Positions 53,343 to 62,495 are shown, counted from the stretch's first letter. The stretch is DNA of 64,000 nucleotides from Pedococcus cremeus (GCF_900111375.1 NZ_FOHB01000007.1:62001-126000); one strand, 5' to 3'. Numbers and translations are program-made. The notes: generated from the letters alone by a model not told the origin.

Positions 53343-54554
53343 GTGACCTCCCCCCAACGTGCACCCGGCGGGTTCCCCGTCGTCGGCATCATCGGTGGCG
53401 GCCAGCTCGCGCGGATGTGCGCGGCTCCGGCGGCCGAGCTCGCGATCACCCTCAGCGTGCTGGCCGAGGCGCCGGACGCCGCCGCGGCGCTGGTGGTGCC
53501 GTCGTCCCCGGTCGGCGACCACCGGGACGTCGAGGCGGTGCGCGCCTTCGCCCGTGAGTGCGACGTGGTGACCTTCGACCACGAGCACGTCCCGCCGGAC
53601 GTGCTTGCCGCGCTGGAGGCCGACGGCGTCGCCCTGCACCCGAGCCCGTCCGCGCTCGTGTACGCGCAGGACAAGCTGGCCATGCGGCACAAGCTCACCG
53701 AGATCGACGTCGCCTGCCCCGCGTGGGCCCAGGCACGCACGGTCGCCGACGTCGAGGCGTTCGCCGAGCAGGTCGGCTGGCCGTTCGTGGCCAAGACGCC
53801 GCGAGGCGGCTACGACGGCAAGGGTGTGCGCGTGGTCGCGTCCGTCGACGAGCTCTCCGACTGGCTCGCACAGGCCGAGAGCGACGCCGCGCAGGGCAGC
53901 GGACCGCTCCGCGACGGCATCCTGCTCGAGGAGAAGGTCGACTTCGTGCGCGAGCTGGCGGTGCTGGTGGCCCGCAGCCCCTCCGACCAAGCCGCTGCGT
54001 GGCCGGTGGTGGAGACCGTGCAGACCGACGGAATCTGCGCCGAGGTGCTCGCCCCCGCCCCCGACCTCCACCCGCACCTGGCCGCCGTGGCGACCGAGGC
54101 GGGACTGCGCATCGCCGAGAACCTCGGCGTCACCGGCGTCTTCGCCGTGGAGATGTTCGAGGTGAGGGACCCCGAGACCGGGGGCCCGGCATACGTCGTC
54201 AACGAGCTCGCCATGCGCCCGCACAACAGCGGCCACTGGAGCATGGACGGCGCCGTGACGGGGCAGTTCGAGCAGCACCTGCGCGCGGTGCTCGACCTGC
54301 CGCTGGGGGCGCCGGCCCCGCGCGAGCCGTTCACGGTGATGGCCAACGTGCTCGGCGGCGACTACCCCGAGCTGTACCCGGCGTACCGGCACATCATGGC
54401 TCGCGACCCGGGGCTGAAGGTCCACCTCTACGGCAAGGGCGTGCGCCCCGGCCGCAAGATCGGCCACGTCAACGTGAGCGGCTCCGACCTCGGCGACCTG
54501 CGTGAGCGGGCCGGCCACGCCGCCGACTACCTCTCGGGAGTGATCACCGAATGA
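53343..54554 (+). CDS. purK: N5-carboxyaminoimidazole ribonucleotide synthase
   Basis: This 403-aa ATP-grasp enzyme carboxylates AIR to N5-CAIR with ATP and bicarbonate in purine synthesis. Visible are the N-terminal [64 protein letters not shown] and [18 protein letters not shown]. The GTG 53343 is chosen because it lies just before the nucleotide-binding motif and 7 bases after TATCCT; a longer frame upstream is not conserved-looking. It overlaps purE by ATGA. Confidence 0.95.
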   Translation: MTSPQRAPGGFPVVGIIGGGQLARMCAAPAAELAITLSVLAEAPDAAAALVVPSSPVGDHRDVEAVRAFARECDVVTFDHEHVPPDVLAALEADGVALHPSPSALVYAQDKLAMRHKLTEIDVACPAWAQARTVADVEAFAEQVGWPFVAKTPRGGYDGKGVRVVASVDELSDWLAQAESDAAQGSGPLRDGILLEEKVDFVRELAVLVARSPSDQAAAWPVVETVQTDGICAEVLAPAPDLHPHLAAVATEAGLRIAENLGVTGVFAVEMFEVRDPETGGPAYVVNELAMRPHNSGHWSMDGAVTGQFEQHLRAVLDLPLGAPAPREPFTVMANVLGGDYPELYPAYRHIMARDPGLKVHLYGKGVRPGRKIGHVNVSGSDLGDLRERAGHAADYLSGVITE

Positions 54555-55084
54555 CCGTGCAGTCCGCCGCCACCACGCGGCCCGTCGTCGGCGTCGTCAT
54601 GGGCAGCGACAGCGACTGGCCCGTCATGGAGCAGGCCGCCACCGCGCTGGAGGAGTTCGGCATCGCCTTCGAGGCGGACGTCGTCTCGGCGCACCGCATG
54701 CCCGAGGAGATGATCGCCTACGGCCAGCAGGCCGCCGGCCGGGGGCTGCGCGTCATCATCGCGGGGGCGGGGGGAGCGGCGCACCTGCCCGGCATGCTGG
54801 CGTCGGTGACACCGCTGCCGGTCATCGGCGTACCGGTGCCGCTGAAGCACCTCGACGGCATGGACTCGCTCCTGTCGATCGTGCAGATGCCGGCCGGGGT
54901 GCCCGTGGCGACGGTGTCGGTCGGGGGCGCCCGCAACGCAGGCCTGCTCGCGGCGCGCATCCTCGCGGCCGGAGAGGGGCCCGAGGCCGAGCGGCTGCGC
55001 CGGGCCATGACCGACTTCCAGGCGTCGCTGCGCGACCAGGCGCACGCCAAGGGCGCGGCCCTGCGGGAGCGCCGCTCCAGCTGA
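54551..55084 (+). CDS. purE: 5-(carboxyamino)imidazole ribonucleotide mutase
   Basis: This 177-aa class I PurE converts N5-CAIR to CAIR. The signature [29 protein letters not shown] and [17 protein letters not shown] are present. It is encoded directly after purK, as in most bacteria that use the two-enzyme route. Confidence 0.96.
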   Translation: MTVQSAATTRPVVGVVMGSDSDWPVMEQAATALEEFGIAFEADVVSAHRMPEEMIAYGQQAAGRGLRVIIAGAGGAAHLPGMLASVTPLPVIGVPVPLKHLDGMDSLLSIVQMPAGVPVATVSVGGARNAGLLAARILAAGEGPEAERLRRAMTDFQASLRDQAHAKGAALRERRSS

Positions 55085-55135
55085 GGCGACCTGCCCGAAT
55101 CGTCCCGATTGCCGGACGGCTGGGGCAGGTGTGGC

Positions 55136-55141
55136 TAGGGT
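55136..55141 (+). promoter_or_regulatory. -10 box for the CWB2 protein gene
   Basis: TAGGGT, with an estimated leader of about 40 bases before the ATG at 55187. Confidence 0.45.
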
Positions 55142-55186
55142 GAAAGCGAGCGACCAGTCCGCCCCGTCACCGTCGAAGGCCAGCCC

Positions 55187-56170
55187 ATGCGCAGACCCGC
55201 CTCCCTGATCGCCGCCGCCCTTGTCGCGGGTGCCCTCGCCGTCCAGGCGGTGGCTGCTTCGGCCGCAACCACCAGCCGCCTCGCGGGCCCCGACCGCTAC
55301 GCGACCGCCGTGGCGATCTCCAAGAAGCACTTCGCGGGCCCGGTCGACCGGGTCGTGGTCGCCTCCGGGCAGGACTTCCCCGACGCGCTCGGCGCCGGTC
55401 CGTTCGCGGCCCACTTCGGGGTGCCCCTGCTGCTCGTGCCCAAGGACGGCTCACTGCCATCGTCGGTGGCGACCGAGCTCAGCCGGCTGAAGCCCTCCTC
55501 CATCGAGGTGGTGGGCGGCACCGGCGCGGTCAGCGATGACATGCTCGCCCAGCTCGACGACCGGGTGCCGTCCCCCGGTCGGGCCTGGCGCTGGTCGGGC
55601 GGGGACCGGTACGAGACCGCAGCGCGGCTGGCCTACGGCGCCGAGCCTGGCTCGACGGTCTTCGTCGCCAGCGGCACGGGGTTCGCCGACGCGCTCGGTG
55701 GCGGCGCCGCGGCCGCCCACCTGAACGGTGCCCTCGTGCTCACCAAGCCGACCCAGCTGCCGCCGTCGGTCACCACGGTGCTCCAGAGCGTCAAGCCCGC
55801 CCAGGTGGTCGTGCTCGGCGGCACCGGGGCGGTCTCGAGCGCGGTCGAGCGGCAGATCCGCGCGGCGGTGCCGACGGCGAACGTCAGCCGCAGTGCGGGT
55901 GCCGACCGCTACGCCACCGCCGCAGCCGTCTCGCGTGCGACGTTCCCGTCCGCCACGACGGTCTACCTCGCGGCCGGCAGCAGCTTCCCCGACGCGCTGG
56001 CGGGTGCGCCGGCCGCCGGGTCCGTGGGAGCACCGTTGCTCCTCACCGCCAAGAGCTGTGCCCCGGCGGCGACCCGGGCCGAGATCACCCGGTTGGGCGC
56101 CACCCGCATCGTCGCGCTCGGCGGCACCGGAGTCGTGTCAGACGCGGCCCTGGCGCTCAAGCCCTGCTGA
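55187..56170 (+). CDS. Secreted cell-wall-binding protein with three CWB2 repeats
   Basis: This 327-aa precursor has a signal peptide (RRPASLIAAALVAGALAVQA, cleavage near ASA). The rest is three CWB2 (PF04122) repeats of roughly 95-100 residues, each opening with a GxDRYxTA motif: RLAGPDRYATAVAIS, WSGGDRYETAARLA and SAGADRYATAAAVS. Each contains a VVxASGxxFxDAL-type strand and a GGTGAVS turn. CWB2 modules anchor surface proteins to teichoic-acid-like cell-wall polymers. No catalytic domain is attached, so it may be a structural or adhesin-like part. Confidence 0.9.
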   Translation: MRRPASLIAAALVAGALAVQAVAASAATTSRLAGPDRYATAVAISKKHFAGPVDRVVVASGQDFPDALGAGPFAAHFGVPLLLVPKDGSLPSSVATELSRLKPSSIEVVGGTGAVSDDMLAQLDDRVPSPGRAWRWSGGDRYETAARLAYGAEPGSTVFVASGTGFADALGGGAAAAHLNGALVLTKPTQLPPSVTTVLQSVKPAQVVVLGGTGAVSSAVERQIRAAVPTANVSRSAGADRYATAAAVSRATFPSATTVYLAAGSSFPDALAGAPAAGSVGAPLLLTAKSCAPAATRAEITRLGATRIVALGGTGVVSDAALALKPC

Positions 56171-56240
56171 GGCCGCCCCACCGAGGCAGCCCGAAAGCCG
56201 GCCCTGCGGAGGCAGCCCTTCTGCACGGCCAGCGCTCGCC

Positions 56241-56696
56241 TCAGCGCAGCATGCCGTCGTGGCGGACCTTGGGGGCCTCGATCTTCGGGCAGGTGTCCAT
56301 GACCACCCCGAGCCCGGCTTGCCGGGCTCGCTCGGCGGCCGCCTCGTCCATGACGCCCAGCTGCATCCAGATCGCGTCGATCTGCAGCCGGTCCTTGTGC
56401 TCGATCGCGTCGTCGACGACCGCCCCGACGTGCTCCGAGCTCACGAAGCAGTCGACCACCTTGATGTCGGTGCCGTCGGGGATGTCGGCCAGCGACGCGT
56501 AGCCCTGGGCGCCGTGGACCGTCTCGGCCCTGGGGTGGACGGGGACGAGGCCCTTGCCGAGCTCGTGCTTGAGCCAGCGGGCGACGTCCCACGCGGGCCG
56601 CTGCTGGTTCGTCGACAGCCCGACCACCGCCCAGATCCCCGGGTCCTCCATCAGCTGGCGGACGAGGTTCGGGTCGTTCTGGTGCTGCAGTGTCAT
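56241..56696 (-). CDS. CoA-binding domain protein
   Basis: This 151-aa protein has the succinyl-CoA-synthetase-like Rossmann CoA-binding fold (MEDPGIWAVVGLSTNQQRPA, DIKVVDCFVSSEHVGAVVDD, AIWMQLGVMDEAAAERARQ, VMDTCPKIE). Family members (YccU-like) bind CoA or acyl-CoA; their role is unclear. GGAGG lies 7 bases before the ATG. A 25-codon ORF upstream overlaps it by ATGA. Confidence 0.88.
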   Translation of the reverse strand: MTLQHQNDPNLVRQLMEDPGIWAVVGLSTNQQRPAWDVARWLKHELGKGLVPVHPRAETVHGAQGYASLADIPDGTDIKVVDCFVSSEHVGAVVDDAIEHKDRLQIDAIWMQLGVMDEAAAERARQAGLGVVMDTCPKIEAPKVRHDGMLR

Positions 56697-56770
56697 GCGG
56701 CCACCTCCGCAGGGCGTCCGCCCAGGTCGGTGTGTCGCTCTCGAGTTCCCGGCTCGTGGTGAAGCGTCAT
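56693..56770 (-). CDS. 25-aa upstream ORF overlapping the CoA-binding gene
   Basis: This ATG (56768-56770) has GAGG 8 bases upstream and encodes MTLHHEPGTRERHTDLGGRP plus AEVAA. Its stop TGA overlaps the start of the CoA-binding gene (ATGA), whose own Shine-Dalgarno lies inside it. Both proteins start with similar residues (MTLHHE and MTLQHQ). It could be a leader peptide controlling translation by coupling, or chance. Confidence 0.4.
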   Translation of the reverse strand: MTLHHEPGTRERHTDLGGRPAEVAA

Positions 56771-56850
56771 CTGTTCATCCTCACACCGTCGCGCGGAGGC
56801 GCAACCGACGTGCGGGAAAGGGCTAACGGCCGGAGCCGGGTGAGGTCTCC

Positions 56851-58194
56851 TCAGGCGTGGGGCCGGCCGAGGGCGCGGTAGGTCCAGCCGGCGGCGCGCC
56901 AGGCGTCGCGGTCGAGGGCGTTGCGGCCGTCGATGATGGTCGGTTGCGCGACGAGGGTCTTCAGGGTGGCGGGGTCGAGGGCGCGGTACTGGGCCCACTC
57001 GGTGAGGTGGAGCACGACGTCGGCGTCGGTGACGGCCTCCTCGACGGTGTCGGCGTAGTCGAGGTCGGGGCGGGTTCGCATCGCGTTGGGGATGGCCTTG
57101 GGGTCGTGGACGGTGACCCGTCCGCCGGCGGCGCGGGCGGCCTGGGCGATGTCCAGGGCGGGGGAGTCGCGCACGTCGTCGCTGTTGGGTTTGAACGCGG
57201 CACCGAGGACGGCGACGCGTTTGCCGATCAGGGTGCCGCCGCACTCGGCGCGGGCGAGGTCGACCATCCGGGCCCGGCGGCGCAGGTTGATCTGGTCGAC
57301 CTCGCGCAGGAAGGTCAGCGCCTGGTCGGCGCCGAGCTCGCCGGCGCGGGCCATGAAGGCGCGGATGTCCTTGGGCAGGCAGCCGCCGCCGAAGCCGACG
57401 CCGGCGCCGAGGAACTTGGCCCCGATCCGGTCGTCGTGCCCGATCGCGGCGGCCAGGGCGACGACGTCGCCGCCGGCGGCCTCGCAGACCTCGGACATGG
57501 CGTTGATGAAGGAGATCTTGGTGGCCAGGAACGCGTTCGCGGCGACCTTGACCAGCTCGGCGGTGGCGTAGTCCATCACCAGCCGCGGGGTGCCGGTGGC
57601 CAACGGCGCCTCGTACACCTGGTCGAGCAGGGCCACGTCGGCGCGGGCGGCGTCGCTGTCGGGGTCGCCGTGCACGCCGTAGACGAACCGGTCCGGGGCG
57701 ACGGTGTCCTCGATGGCGAACCCCTCGCGCAGGAACTCGGGGTTCCACGCCAACCGGGGCGTGACCCCGGCCGGGACCCGGGCGGTGAGCTTGGTCAGGA
57801 GCTTCTTGGCGGTGCCGACCGGGACGGTGGACTTGCCGACCACCAGCGCACCGTCCTGGACGTGCGGGGCCAGGGCGTCGATGGCGGCATACACGTAGGT
57901 GGTGTCGGCGGCGTTCTCGCCGACCATCTGCGGGGTGCCCACGCACACGAAGTGCACCTGCGCATCCGCGACCGCCGCGAAGTCGGTGGTGAACCGCAGC
58001 CGACCGGTCTGCAAAACCTTGGCGAGCAGCTCGTCCAGGCCGGGCTCGAACAACGGCGCGGTGCCGTTGTTGAGCGCCTCGACCTTGGCCGGGTCGGTGT
58101 CGACCCCGACCACGGTGTGCCCCAGGTCAGCCATGCACGCGGCGTGGACGGCGCCGAGGTAGCCGGTGCCGATGACAGAGATCGTCAGACTCAC
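56851..58194 (-). CDS. ugd: UDP-glucose 6-dehydrogenase
   Basis: This 447-aa NAD-dependent enzyme oxidises UDP-glucose to UDP-glucuronate. It has the N-terminal Rossmann motif ISVIGTGYLGAVHAACMA, KSTVPVGTAKKL, NPEFLREGFAIEDT and the catalytic cysteine in GVGFGGGCLPKDIRAF, followed by VLGAAFKPNSDDVRDSPAL. UDP-glucuronate would feed cell-wall polymers. The GTG at 58192-58194 is leaderless after TACTGT. It is divergent from the second sugar dehydrogenase. Confidence 0.93.
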   Translation of the reverse strand: MSLTISVIGTGYLGAVHAACMADLGHTVVGVDTDPAKVEALNNGTAPLFEPGLDELLAKVLQTGRLRFTTDFAAVADAQVHFVCVGTPQMVGENAADTTYVYAAIDALAPHVQDGALVVGKSTVPVGTAKKLLTKLTARVPAGVTPRLAWNPEFLREGFAIEDTVAPDRFVYGVHGDPDSDAARADVALLDQVYEAPLATGTPRLVMDYATAELVKVAANAFLATKISFINAMSEVCEAAGGDVVALAAAIGHDDRIGAKFLGAGVGFGGGCLPKDIRAFMARAGELGADQALTFLREVDQINLRRRARMVDLARAECGGTLIGKRVAVLGAAFKPNSDDVRDSPALDIAQAARAAGGRVTVHDPKAIPNAMRTRPDLDYADTVEEAVTDADVVLHLTEWAQYRALDPATLKTLVAQPTIIDGRNALDRDAWRAAGWTYRALGRPHA

Positions 58195-58201
58195 GAGGCC
58201 G

Positions 58202-58207
58202 ACAGTA
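58202..58207 (-). promoter_or_regulatory. Leaderless -10 box for ugd
   Basis: TACTGT on the minus strand, 7 bases before the GTG at 58194. Confidence 0.55.
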
Positions 58208-58291
58208 ACGGCTGTCCACTCGGGGAGCTGCCCCGGCGGGCACCCGGGGAGCCGCCCCGGCGGCGGAATGGGGCCTCCGAGCGGCAGGCTC

Positions 58292-58297
58292 TACTAT
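58292..58297 (+). promoter_or_regulatory. -10 box for the WbpA-like operon
   Basis: TACTAT, followed by a leader of about 30 bases with AAGGAA 5 bases before the GTG at 58332. Confidence 0.45.
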
Positions 58298-58331
58298 CGA
58301 CGGCGGTAACCCCGAGCGAGAAGGAACCCCT

Positions 58332-59726
58332 GTGAAGATCACTGTTGTGGGCCTGGGCAAGATCGGCCTGCCGTTGGCCGTGCAGTTCGCACGGTCCGGG
58401 CACGAGGTGTTCGGCGCCGATGTGAACGCGTCGGTGGTGGAGCAGGTGAACGCGGGGGTGGAGCCGTTCCCGGGGGAGGCGCACCTGGGGGAGTACCTGA
58501 AGGAGGTCGCCGGCGCTGGCGACGGCTCTGCTGAGGGCGCTGGTGAGGGTGGTCGGCTGTCGGCGACGACGGACACCGCTGCGGCGGTGGCGGACTCGGA
58601 CGCGGTGGTCGTGGTGGTGCCGTTGTTCGTCGATGACCAGGCGCGTCCGGACTTCGGGTGGATGGACTCGGCGACGCAGGACATCGCCCGTGGGTTGAAG
58701 CCGGGCACGCTGGTGGTCTACGAGACCACGCTGCCGGTGGGCACGACCCGTACGCGGTGGAAGCCGATGCTGGAGGCGGGCTCGGGCCTGGTCGAGGGAT
58801 CTGACTTCCACCTGGTGTTCTCCCCGGAGCGGGTGCTGACCGGTCGGGTGTTCGAGGACCTGCGCAAGTACCCCAAGCTGGTCGGTGGCCTCTCGGAGGC
58901 GGGCGCGGCCAAGGCGGTGGAGTTCTACGAGGCGGTGCTGCAGTTCGACGAGCGGCTGGACCTGCAGCGCGGCAACGGGGTGTGGGACCTGGGGTCGGCG
59001 GAGGCGGCGGAGATGGCCAAGCTGGCCGAGACGACGTACCGGGACGTGAACATCGGGTTGGCGAACCAGTTCGGGGCGTTCGCGGCCAGGCACGGCATCG
59101 ACGTGTACCAGGTGATCGAGGCGTCCAACTCCCAGCCGTACTCCCACATCCACCGGCCGGGGATCGCGGTCGGGGGGCACTGCATCCCGGTGTACCCGCG
59201 GCTGTACCTGTGGAACGACCCGGACGCGACGGTGGTGCGGGCGGCGCGGGAGGCGAACGCGGCGATGCCGGCGTACACGGTGGGCCTGGCGGTCGGCGCG
59301 GCTGGTGGTGACCTGTCCGGCAAGCGGGTCGTGGTGCTGGGGGCGTCGTACCGCGGTGGGGTGAAGGAGACCGCGTTCTCGGGGGTGTTCGCCACCGTGC
59401 AGGCGCTGGGTGAGGCCGGGGCGGTCGTGCTGGTGCACGACCCGATGTACACCGCGCAGGAGCTGAAGGGCTTCGGCTGGGACGCCTACGAGCTGGGCCA
59501 GCCCGCCGACGTGGTGGTGGTGCAGGCCGACCACGCCGAGTACGCGGGCCTGTCCAAGGACGACTTCCCCGGGGTGCAGGTCGTCGTCGACGGCCGCCGC
59601 CTGCTGGACAAGGAGAAGTTCGGCGGGGTCCGCTTCCTCGTCGTCGGCCAGGCCGAGCACGGGATCTCCGAGCAGGGCGTGGCCGACCTCGACGTCGCCG
59701 GTGCGGCGCAGGGGGCCGGCGCGTGA
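58332..59726 (+). CDS. Nucleotide-sugar 6-dehydrogenase, WbpA-like (UDP-HexNAc type)
   Basis: This 464-aa enzyme shares the Ugd fold but belongs to the WbpA/WecC branch: ITVVGLGKIGLPLAVQFARS, VVYETTLPVGTTRTRW, FSPERVLTGRVFEDLRKYPK and the catalytic cysteine in GIAVGGHCIPVYPRLYL. This branch oxidises UDP-N-acetylhexosamines to uronic acids. An acidic Gly/Ala-rich insert (residues 58-76) is unusual. It leads a tightly overlapping operon with acyltransferase, aminotransferase and oxidoreductase genes. Confidence 0.88.
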   Translation: MKITVVGLGKIGLPLAVQFARSGHEVFGADVNASVVEQVNAGVEPFPGEAHLGEYLKEVAGAGDGSAEGAGEGGRLSATTDTAAAVADSDAVVVVVPLFVDDQARPDFGWMDSATQDIARGLKPGTLVVYETTLPVGTTRTRWKPMLEAGSGLVEGSDFHLVFSPERVLTGRVFEDLRKYPKLVGGLSEAGAAKAVEFYEAVLQFDERLDLQRGNGVWDLGSAEAAEMAKLAETTYRDVNIGLANQFGAFAARHGIDVYQVIEASNSQPYSHIHRPGIAVGGHCIPVYPRLYLWNDPDATVVRAAREANAAMPAYTVGLAVGAAGGDLSGKRVVVLGASYRGGVKETAFSGVFATVQALGEAGAVVLVHDPMYTAQELKGFGWDAYELGQPADVVVVQADHAEYAGLSKDDFPGVQVVVDGRRLLDKEKFGGVRFLVVGQAEHGISEQGVADLDVAGAAQGAGA

Positions 59727-60331
59727 CCGCCCGCATCGTCGACTCGGCGGACGTCTCGCCCGAGGCGCAGGTCGGTGACGGCTCCTCCGTCTGGCACCTG
59801 GCGCAGGTGCGCGAGGGGGCCGTGCTGGGGGAGAACTGCATCATCGGCCGCGGCGCCTACGTGGGCCCGGGTGTGCGGCTGGGCGACAACTGCAAGCTAC
59901 AGAACTACGCGCTGGTCTACGAGCCGGCCGTCCTCGAGGACGGCGTGTTCGTCGGGCCGGCCGTCGTCTTCACCAACGACCACTACCCGCGCGCGGTGAC
60001 CCCCGACGGCACCCTCAAGCGCGGCGACGACTGGGAGGCCGTCGGCGTGACGGTCCGGCAGGGCGCCTCGATCGGTGCCCGCTCGGTCTGCATCGCACCC
60101 GTGACCGTGGGCCGGTGGGCCCTCGTGGCGGCCGGCTCGGTCGTCAACCGTGACGTCCCCGACTTCGCGCTGGTGGCCGGGGTGCCGGCCAAGCGGCTGC
60201 GCTGGGTGGGCAAGGCGGGCGTGCCGCTGGAGCGCGACCCCGACGGCGGCGAGGGCAGCTGGGTCTGCCCGAAGACCGGCGAGAAGTACATGGAGAAGGA
60301 CACCGACACCCTCGTGGAGGCTGCACAGTGA
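59723..60331 (+). CDS. Hexapeptide-repeat N-acetyltransferase, WbpD-like
   Basis: This 202-aa protein forms a left-handed beta-helix (imperfect hexapeptide repeats: VGDGSSVWHLAQVREGAVL, CIIGRGAYVGPGVRLGDNCK, VFVGPAVVFTNDHYPRA). The C-terminal domain has VAGVPAKRLRWVG and a rubredoxin-like KTGEKY stretch. WbpD adds an acetyl group to the 3-amino group of UDP-GlcNAc3NA. The GTG overlaps the WbpA-like stop. Other acyl donors are possible. Confidence 0.87.
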   Translation: MTARIVDSADVSPEAQVGDGSSVWHLAQVREGAVLGENCIIGRGAYVGPGVRLGDNCKLQNYALVYEPAVLEDGVFVGPAVVFTNDHYPRAVTPDGTLKRGDDWEAVGVTVRQGASIGARSVCIAPVTVGRWALVAAGSVVNRDVPDFALVAGVPAKRLRWVGKAGVPLERDPDGGEGSWVCPKTGEKYMEKDTDTLVEAAQ

Positions 60332-61476
60332 CTGCTGGGACGAACACCGGGACGAACACCGGGACGACCGCTGGGACCGAGGGGTTGGAGTTCATCCCGC
60401 CGGCCAAGCCGATCATCGGTGATGAGGAGCGGGCCGCCGTCGACCGGGTGATGCGCTCGGGCATGTTGGCGCAGGGTCCGGAGGTGGCGGCGTTCGAGGT
60501 CGAGTTCGCCGAGCACTTCGGGCTGGGCCGGGCGTGTGTGGCGGTGAACTCGGGCACCTCGGGTCAGCACCTGGGCCTGCTCTCGTGCGGGGTCAAGGCG
60601 GGCGACGAGGTGATCGTGCCGTCGTTCACGTTCGCGGCGACGGCGAACTCGGTCGCGCTGACGGGGGCGACGCCGGTGTTCGCGGACATCGCCGCGGATG
60701 ACTTCGGCCTGGACCCGGCCGCGGTCGAGGCCGCGATCACGGAGCGGACGGTGGGCATCATGCCGGTGCACCTGTACGGGCACCCGGCGCAGATGGACGG
60801 CCTGATGGCGGTCGCGCAGAAGCACGGGCTGCAGGTGTTCGAGGACGCCGCGCAGGCCCATGGCGCGTCGCTGAACGGGACCCCGGTGGGCGCGTTCGGG
60901 TCGTTCGCGATGTTCAGCCTGTACCCGACGAAGAACATGACCTCGGGTGAGGGCGGCATGGTCTCGGTCGCGAACGAGCAGGTCGAGCGGATGATGCGGC
61001 TGTACCGCAACCAGGGGATGGAGAAGCAGTACCACAACGAGGTCGTCGGGTTTAACAACCGGATGACCGACATCCACGCCGCGATCGGCCGGGAGCAGCT
61101 GAAGAAGGTCGACGGCTGGACCAAGCAGCGCCAGGCGAACGCGGCGTTCCTGACCGAGAACCTGTCCGGCGTGGTGACCCCGCCGGTGGCGCCGGGTGCG
61201 GTGCACGTGTACCACCAGTACACGGTGCGGGTGCCGGAGGACCGGGACGGGTTCGCGGCGGCATTGAAGAGCGAGTATGCGGTGGGGTCGGGGATGTTCT
61301 ACCCGGTGCCGAACCACCAGCTGGCGCCGTTCGCGGACGCCCCGCACGCGGACCTGCCGCAGACGGCGAAGGCGGCGGCGGAGTGCCTGTCGCTGCCGGT
61401 GCACCCGTCACTGAGCAGTGCGCACCTGGAGCGGATCGTGACCGCGGTGAACGCGCTGGCGAAGGCGGGTGCGTGA
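60328..61476 (+). CDS. DegT/DnrJ/EryC1/StrS aminotransferase, WbpE-like
   Basis: This 382-aa PLP enzyme installs an amino group on a keto-sugar nucleotide. It shows CVAVNSGTSGQHLGLLS, DEVIVPSFTFAATANSVALT, VFEDAAQAHGA, and SLYPTKNMTSGEGGMV with the PLP lysine. The first 18 residues are a repetitive Thr/Gly/Asn stretch encoded by a 12-bp tandem repeat. With WbpA-, WbpB- and WbpD-like neighbours it probably makes the 3-amino sugar. Its GTG overlaps the acetyltransferase stop. Confidence 0.9.
   Translation: MTAGTNTGTNTGTTAGTEGLEFIPPAKPIIGDEERAAVDRVMRSGMLAQGPEVAAFEVEFAEHFGLGRACVAVNSGTSGQHLGLLSCGVKAGDEVIVPSFTFAATANSVALTGATPVFADIAADDFGLDPAAVEAAITERTVGIMPVHLYGHPAQMDGLMAVAQKHGLQVFEDAAQAHGASLNGTPVGAFGSFAMFSLYPTKNMTSGEGGMVSVANEQVERMMRLYRNQGMEKQYHNEVVGFNNRMTDIHAAIGREQLKKVDGWTKQRQANAAFLTENLSGVVTPPVAPGAVHVYHQYTVRVPEDRDGFAAALKSEYAVGSGMFYPVPNHQLAPFADAPHADLPQTAKAAAECLSLPVHPSLSSAHLERIVTAVNALAKAGA
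60337..60372 (+). repeat. 12-bp tandem repeat in the aminotransferase N terminus
   Basis: GGGACGAACACC at 60337-60348 and 60349-60360 is followed by a degenerate third copy (GGGACGACCGCT). In frame it adds Gly-Thr-Asn-Thr units, so length could vary between strains without frameshift. Confidence 0.75.
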
Positions 61477-62468
61477 TGGCGAACCTGCGGGCCGGGCTGA
61501 TCGGGCTGGGCATGATGGGCCGGCACCACGCGCGGGTGCTGGGGTCCCTGGACGGGGTGGACCTGGTCGCGGTCGCCGACCCCGGTGGTGACCCGCACGG
61601 GGTGTCCGGTGGGCGTCCGGTGCTGGGGTCGGTGGAGGAGCTGATCGAGGCCGGGATCGACTACTGCATGGTGGCGGTGCCGACGGTCTACCACGAGCAG
61701 GTCGGGTTGGCGCTGGCCGCGGCGGGGGTGCACGCCCTGGTGGAGAAGCCGTTGGCGCAGGACACCCCGGGCGCGACGAAGCTGGCCCAGGCGTTCGCGG
61801 ACGCCGGGCTGGTCGGGGCGGTGGGGCACATCGAGCGGTACAACCCGGCGCTGCAGCAGGCCCGGGCCCGGTTGGAGGCCGGTGAGCTGGGTGACGTGTA
61901 CCAGGTGACCACTCGCCGGCAGGGGCCGTTCCCGGCCCGGATCGCCGACGTGGGGGTGGTCAAGGACCTGGGCACCCATGACATCGACCTGACCGCGTGG
62001 GTGACCCAGCAGACCTACACCTCGGTGTCGGCGCGCACGGCATACAAGTCCGGGCGTGAGCACGAGGACCTGGTGGCGGTGGTGGCGTCGCTGAGCAAGG
62101 GCACGGTGGCCAACCACCTGGTGAACTGGCTGTCGCCTTTGAAGGAGCGGGTCACCGTGATCACCGGTGAGCGGGGCACGTTCATCGCCGACACCCTGAC
62201 CGCGGACCTGACGTTCTACGCCAACGGGGAGATCGCGACCACGTGGGACGCGATCGCGAAGTTCCGGGGCGTGTCCGAGGGTGACGTGGTGCGGTACGCG
62301 ATCCCCAAGCCGGAGCCGCTGCGGGTCGAGCACGAGATGTTCCGTGACGCGGTGCTCGGCAAGGAGGGCGCCGACATCGTCACCATGGAACAGGGCCTGA
62401 CCACGGTGCGCGTCGCCGAGGCCTGCATCGAGTCCGCCCAGACGAAGAAGACCGTCGACCTGACCTGA
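61476..62468 (+). CDS. Gfo/Idh/MocA oxidoreductase, WbpB-like
   Basis: This 330-aa NAD(P)-dependent oxidoreductase has LRAGLIGLGMMGRHHARVLG, AAGVHALVEKPLAQD and VGHIERYNPALQQAR, then KDLGTHDIDLTAWV. In the WbpA-B-E-D pathway WbpB oxidises C3 of UDP-GlcNAcA to a ketone for transamination. The ATG overlaps the aminotransferase stop by one base (TGATG). Proof of the substrate needs biochemistry; the operon context makes it likely. Confidence 0.88.
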   Translation: MANLRAGLIGLGMMGRHHARVLGSLDGVDLVAVADPGGDPHGVSGGRPVLGSVEELIEAGIDYCMVAVPTVYHEQVGLALAAAGVHALVEKPLAQDTPGATKLAQAFADAGLVGAVGHIERYNPALQQARARLEAGELGDVYQVTTRRQGPFPARIADVGVVKDLGTHDIDLTAWVTQQTYTSVSARTAYKSGREHEDLVAVVASLSKGTVANHLVNWLSPLKERVTVITGERGTFIADTLTADLTFYANGEIATTWDAIAKFRGVSEGDVVRYAIPKPEPLRVEHEMFRDAVLGKEGADIVTMEQGLTTVRVAEACIESAQTKKTVDLT

Positions 62469-62495
62469 AGAGCCCCGCGCCCTTGGGGACCCACC

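Noticed and set aside
56851-62468. Possible horizontally acquired sugar island
   Set aside because: Codons seem to favour G over C at third positions and octamers are sparser (two copies), but counts are too small and no mobile element or tRNA borders it.
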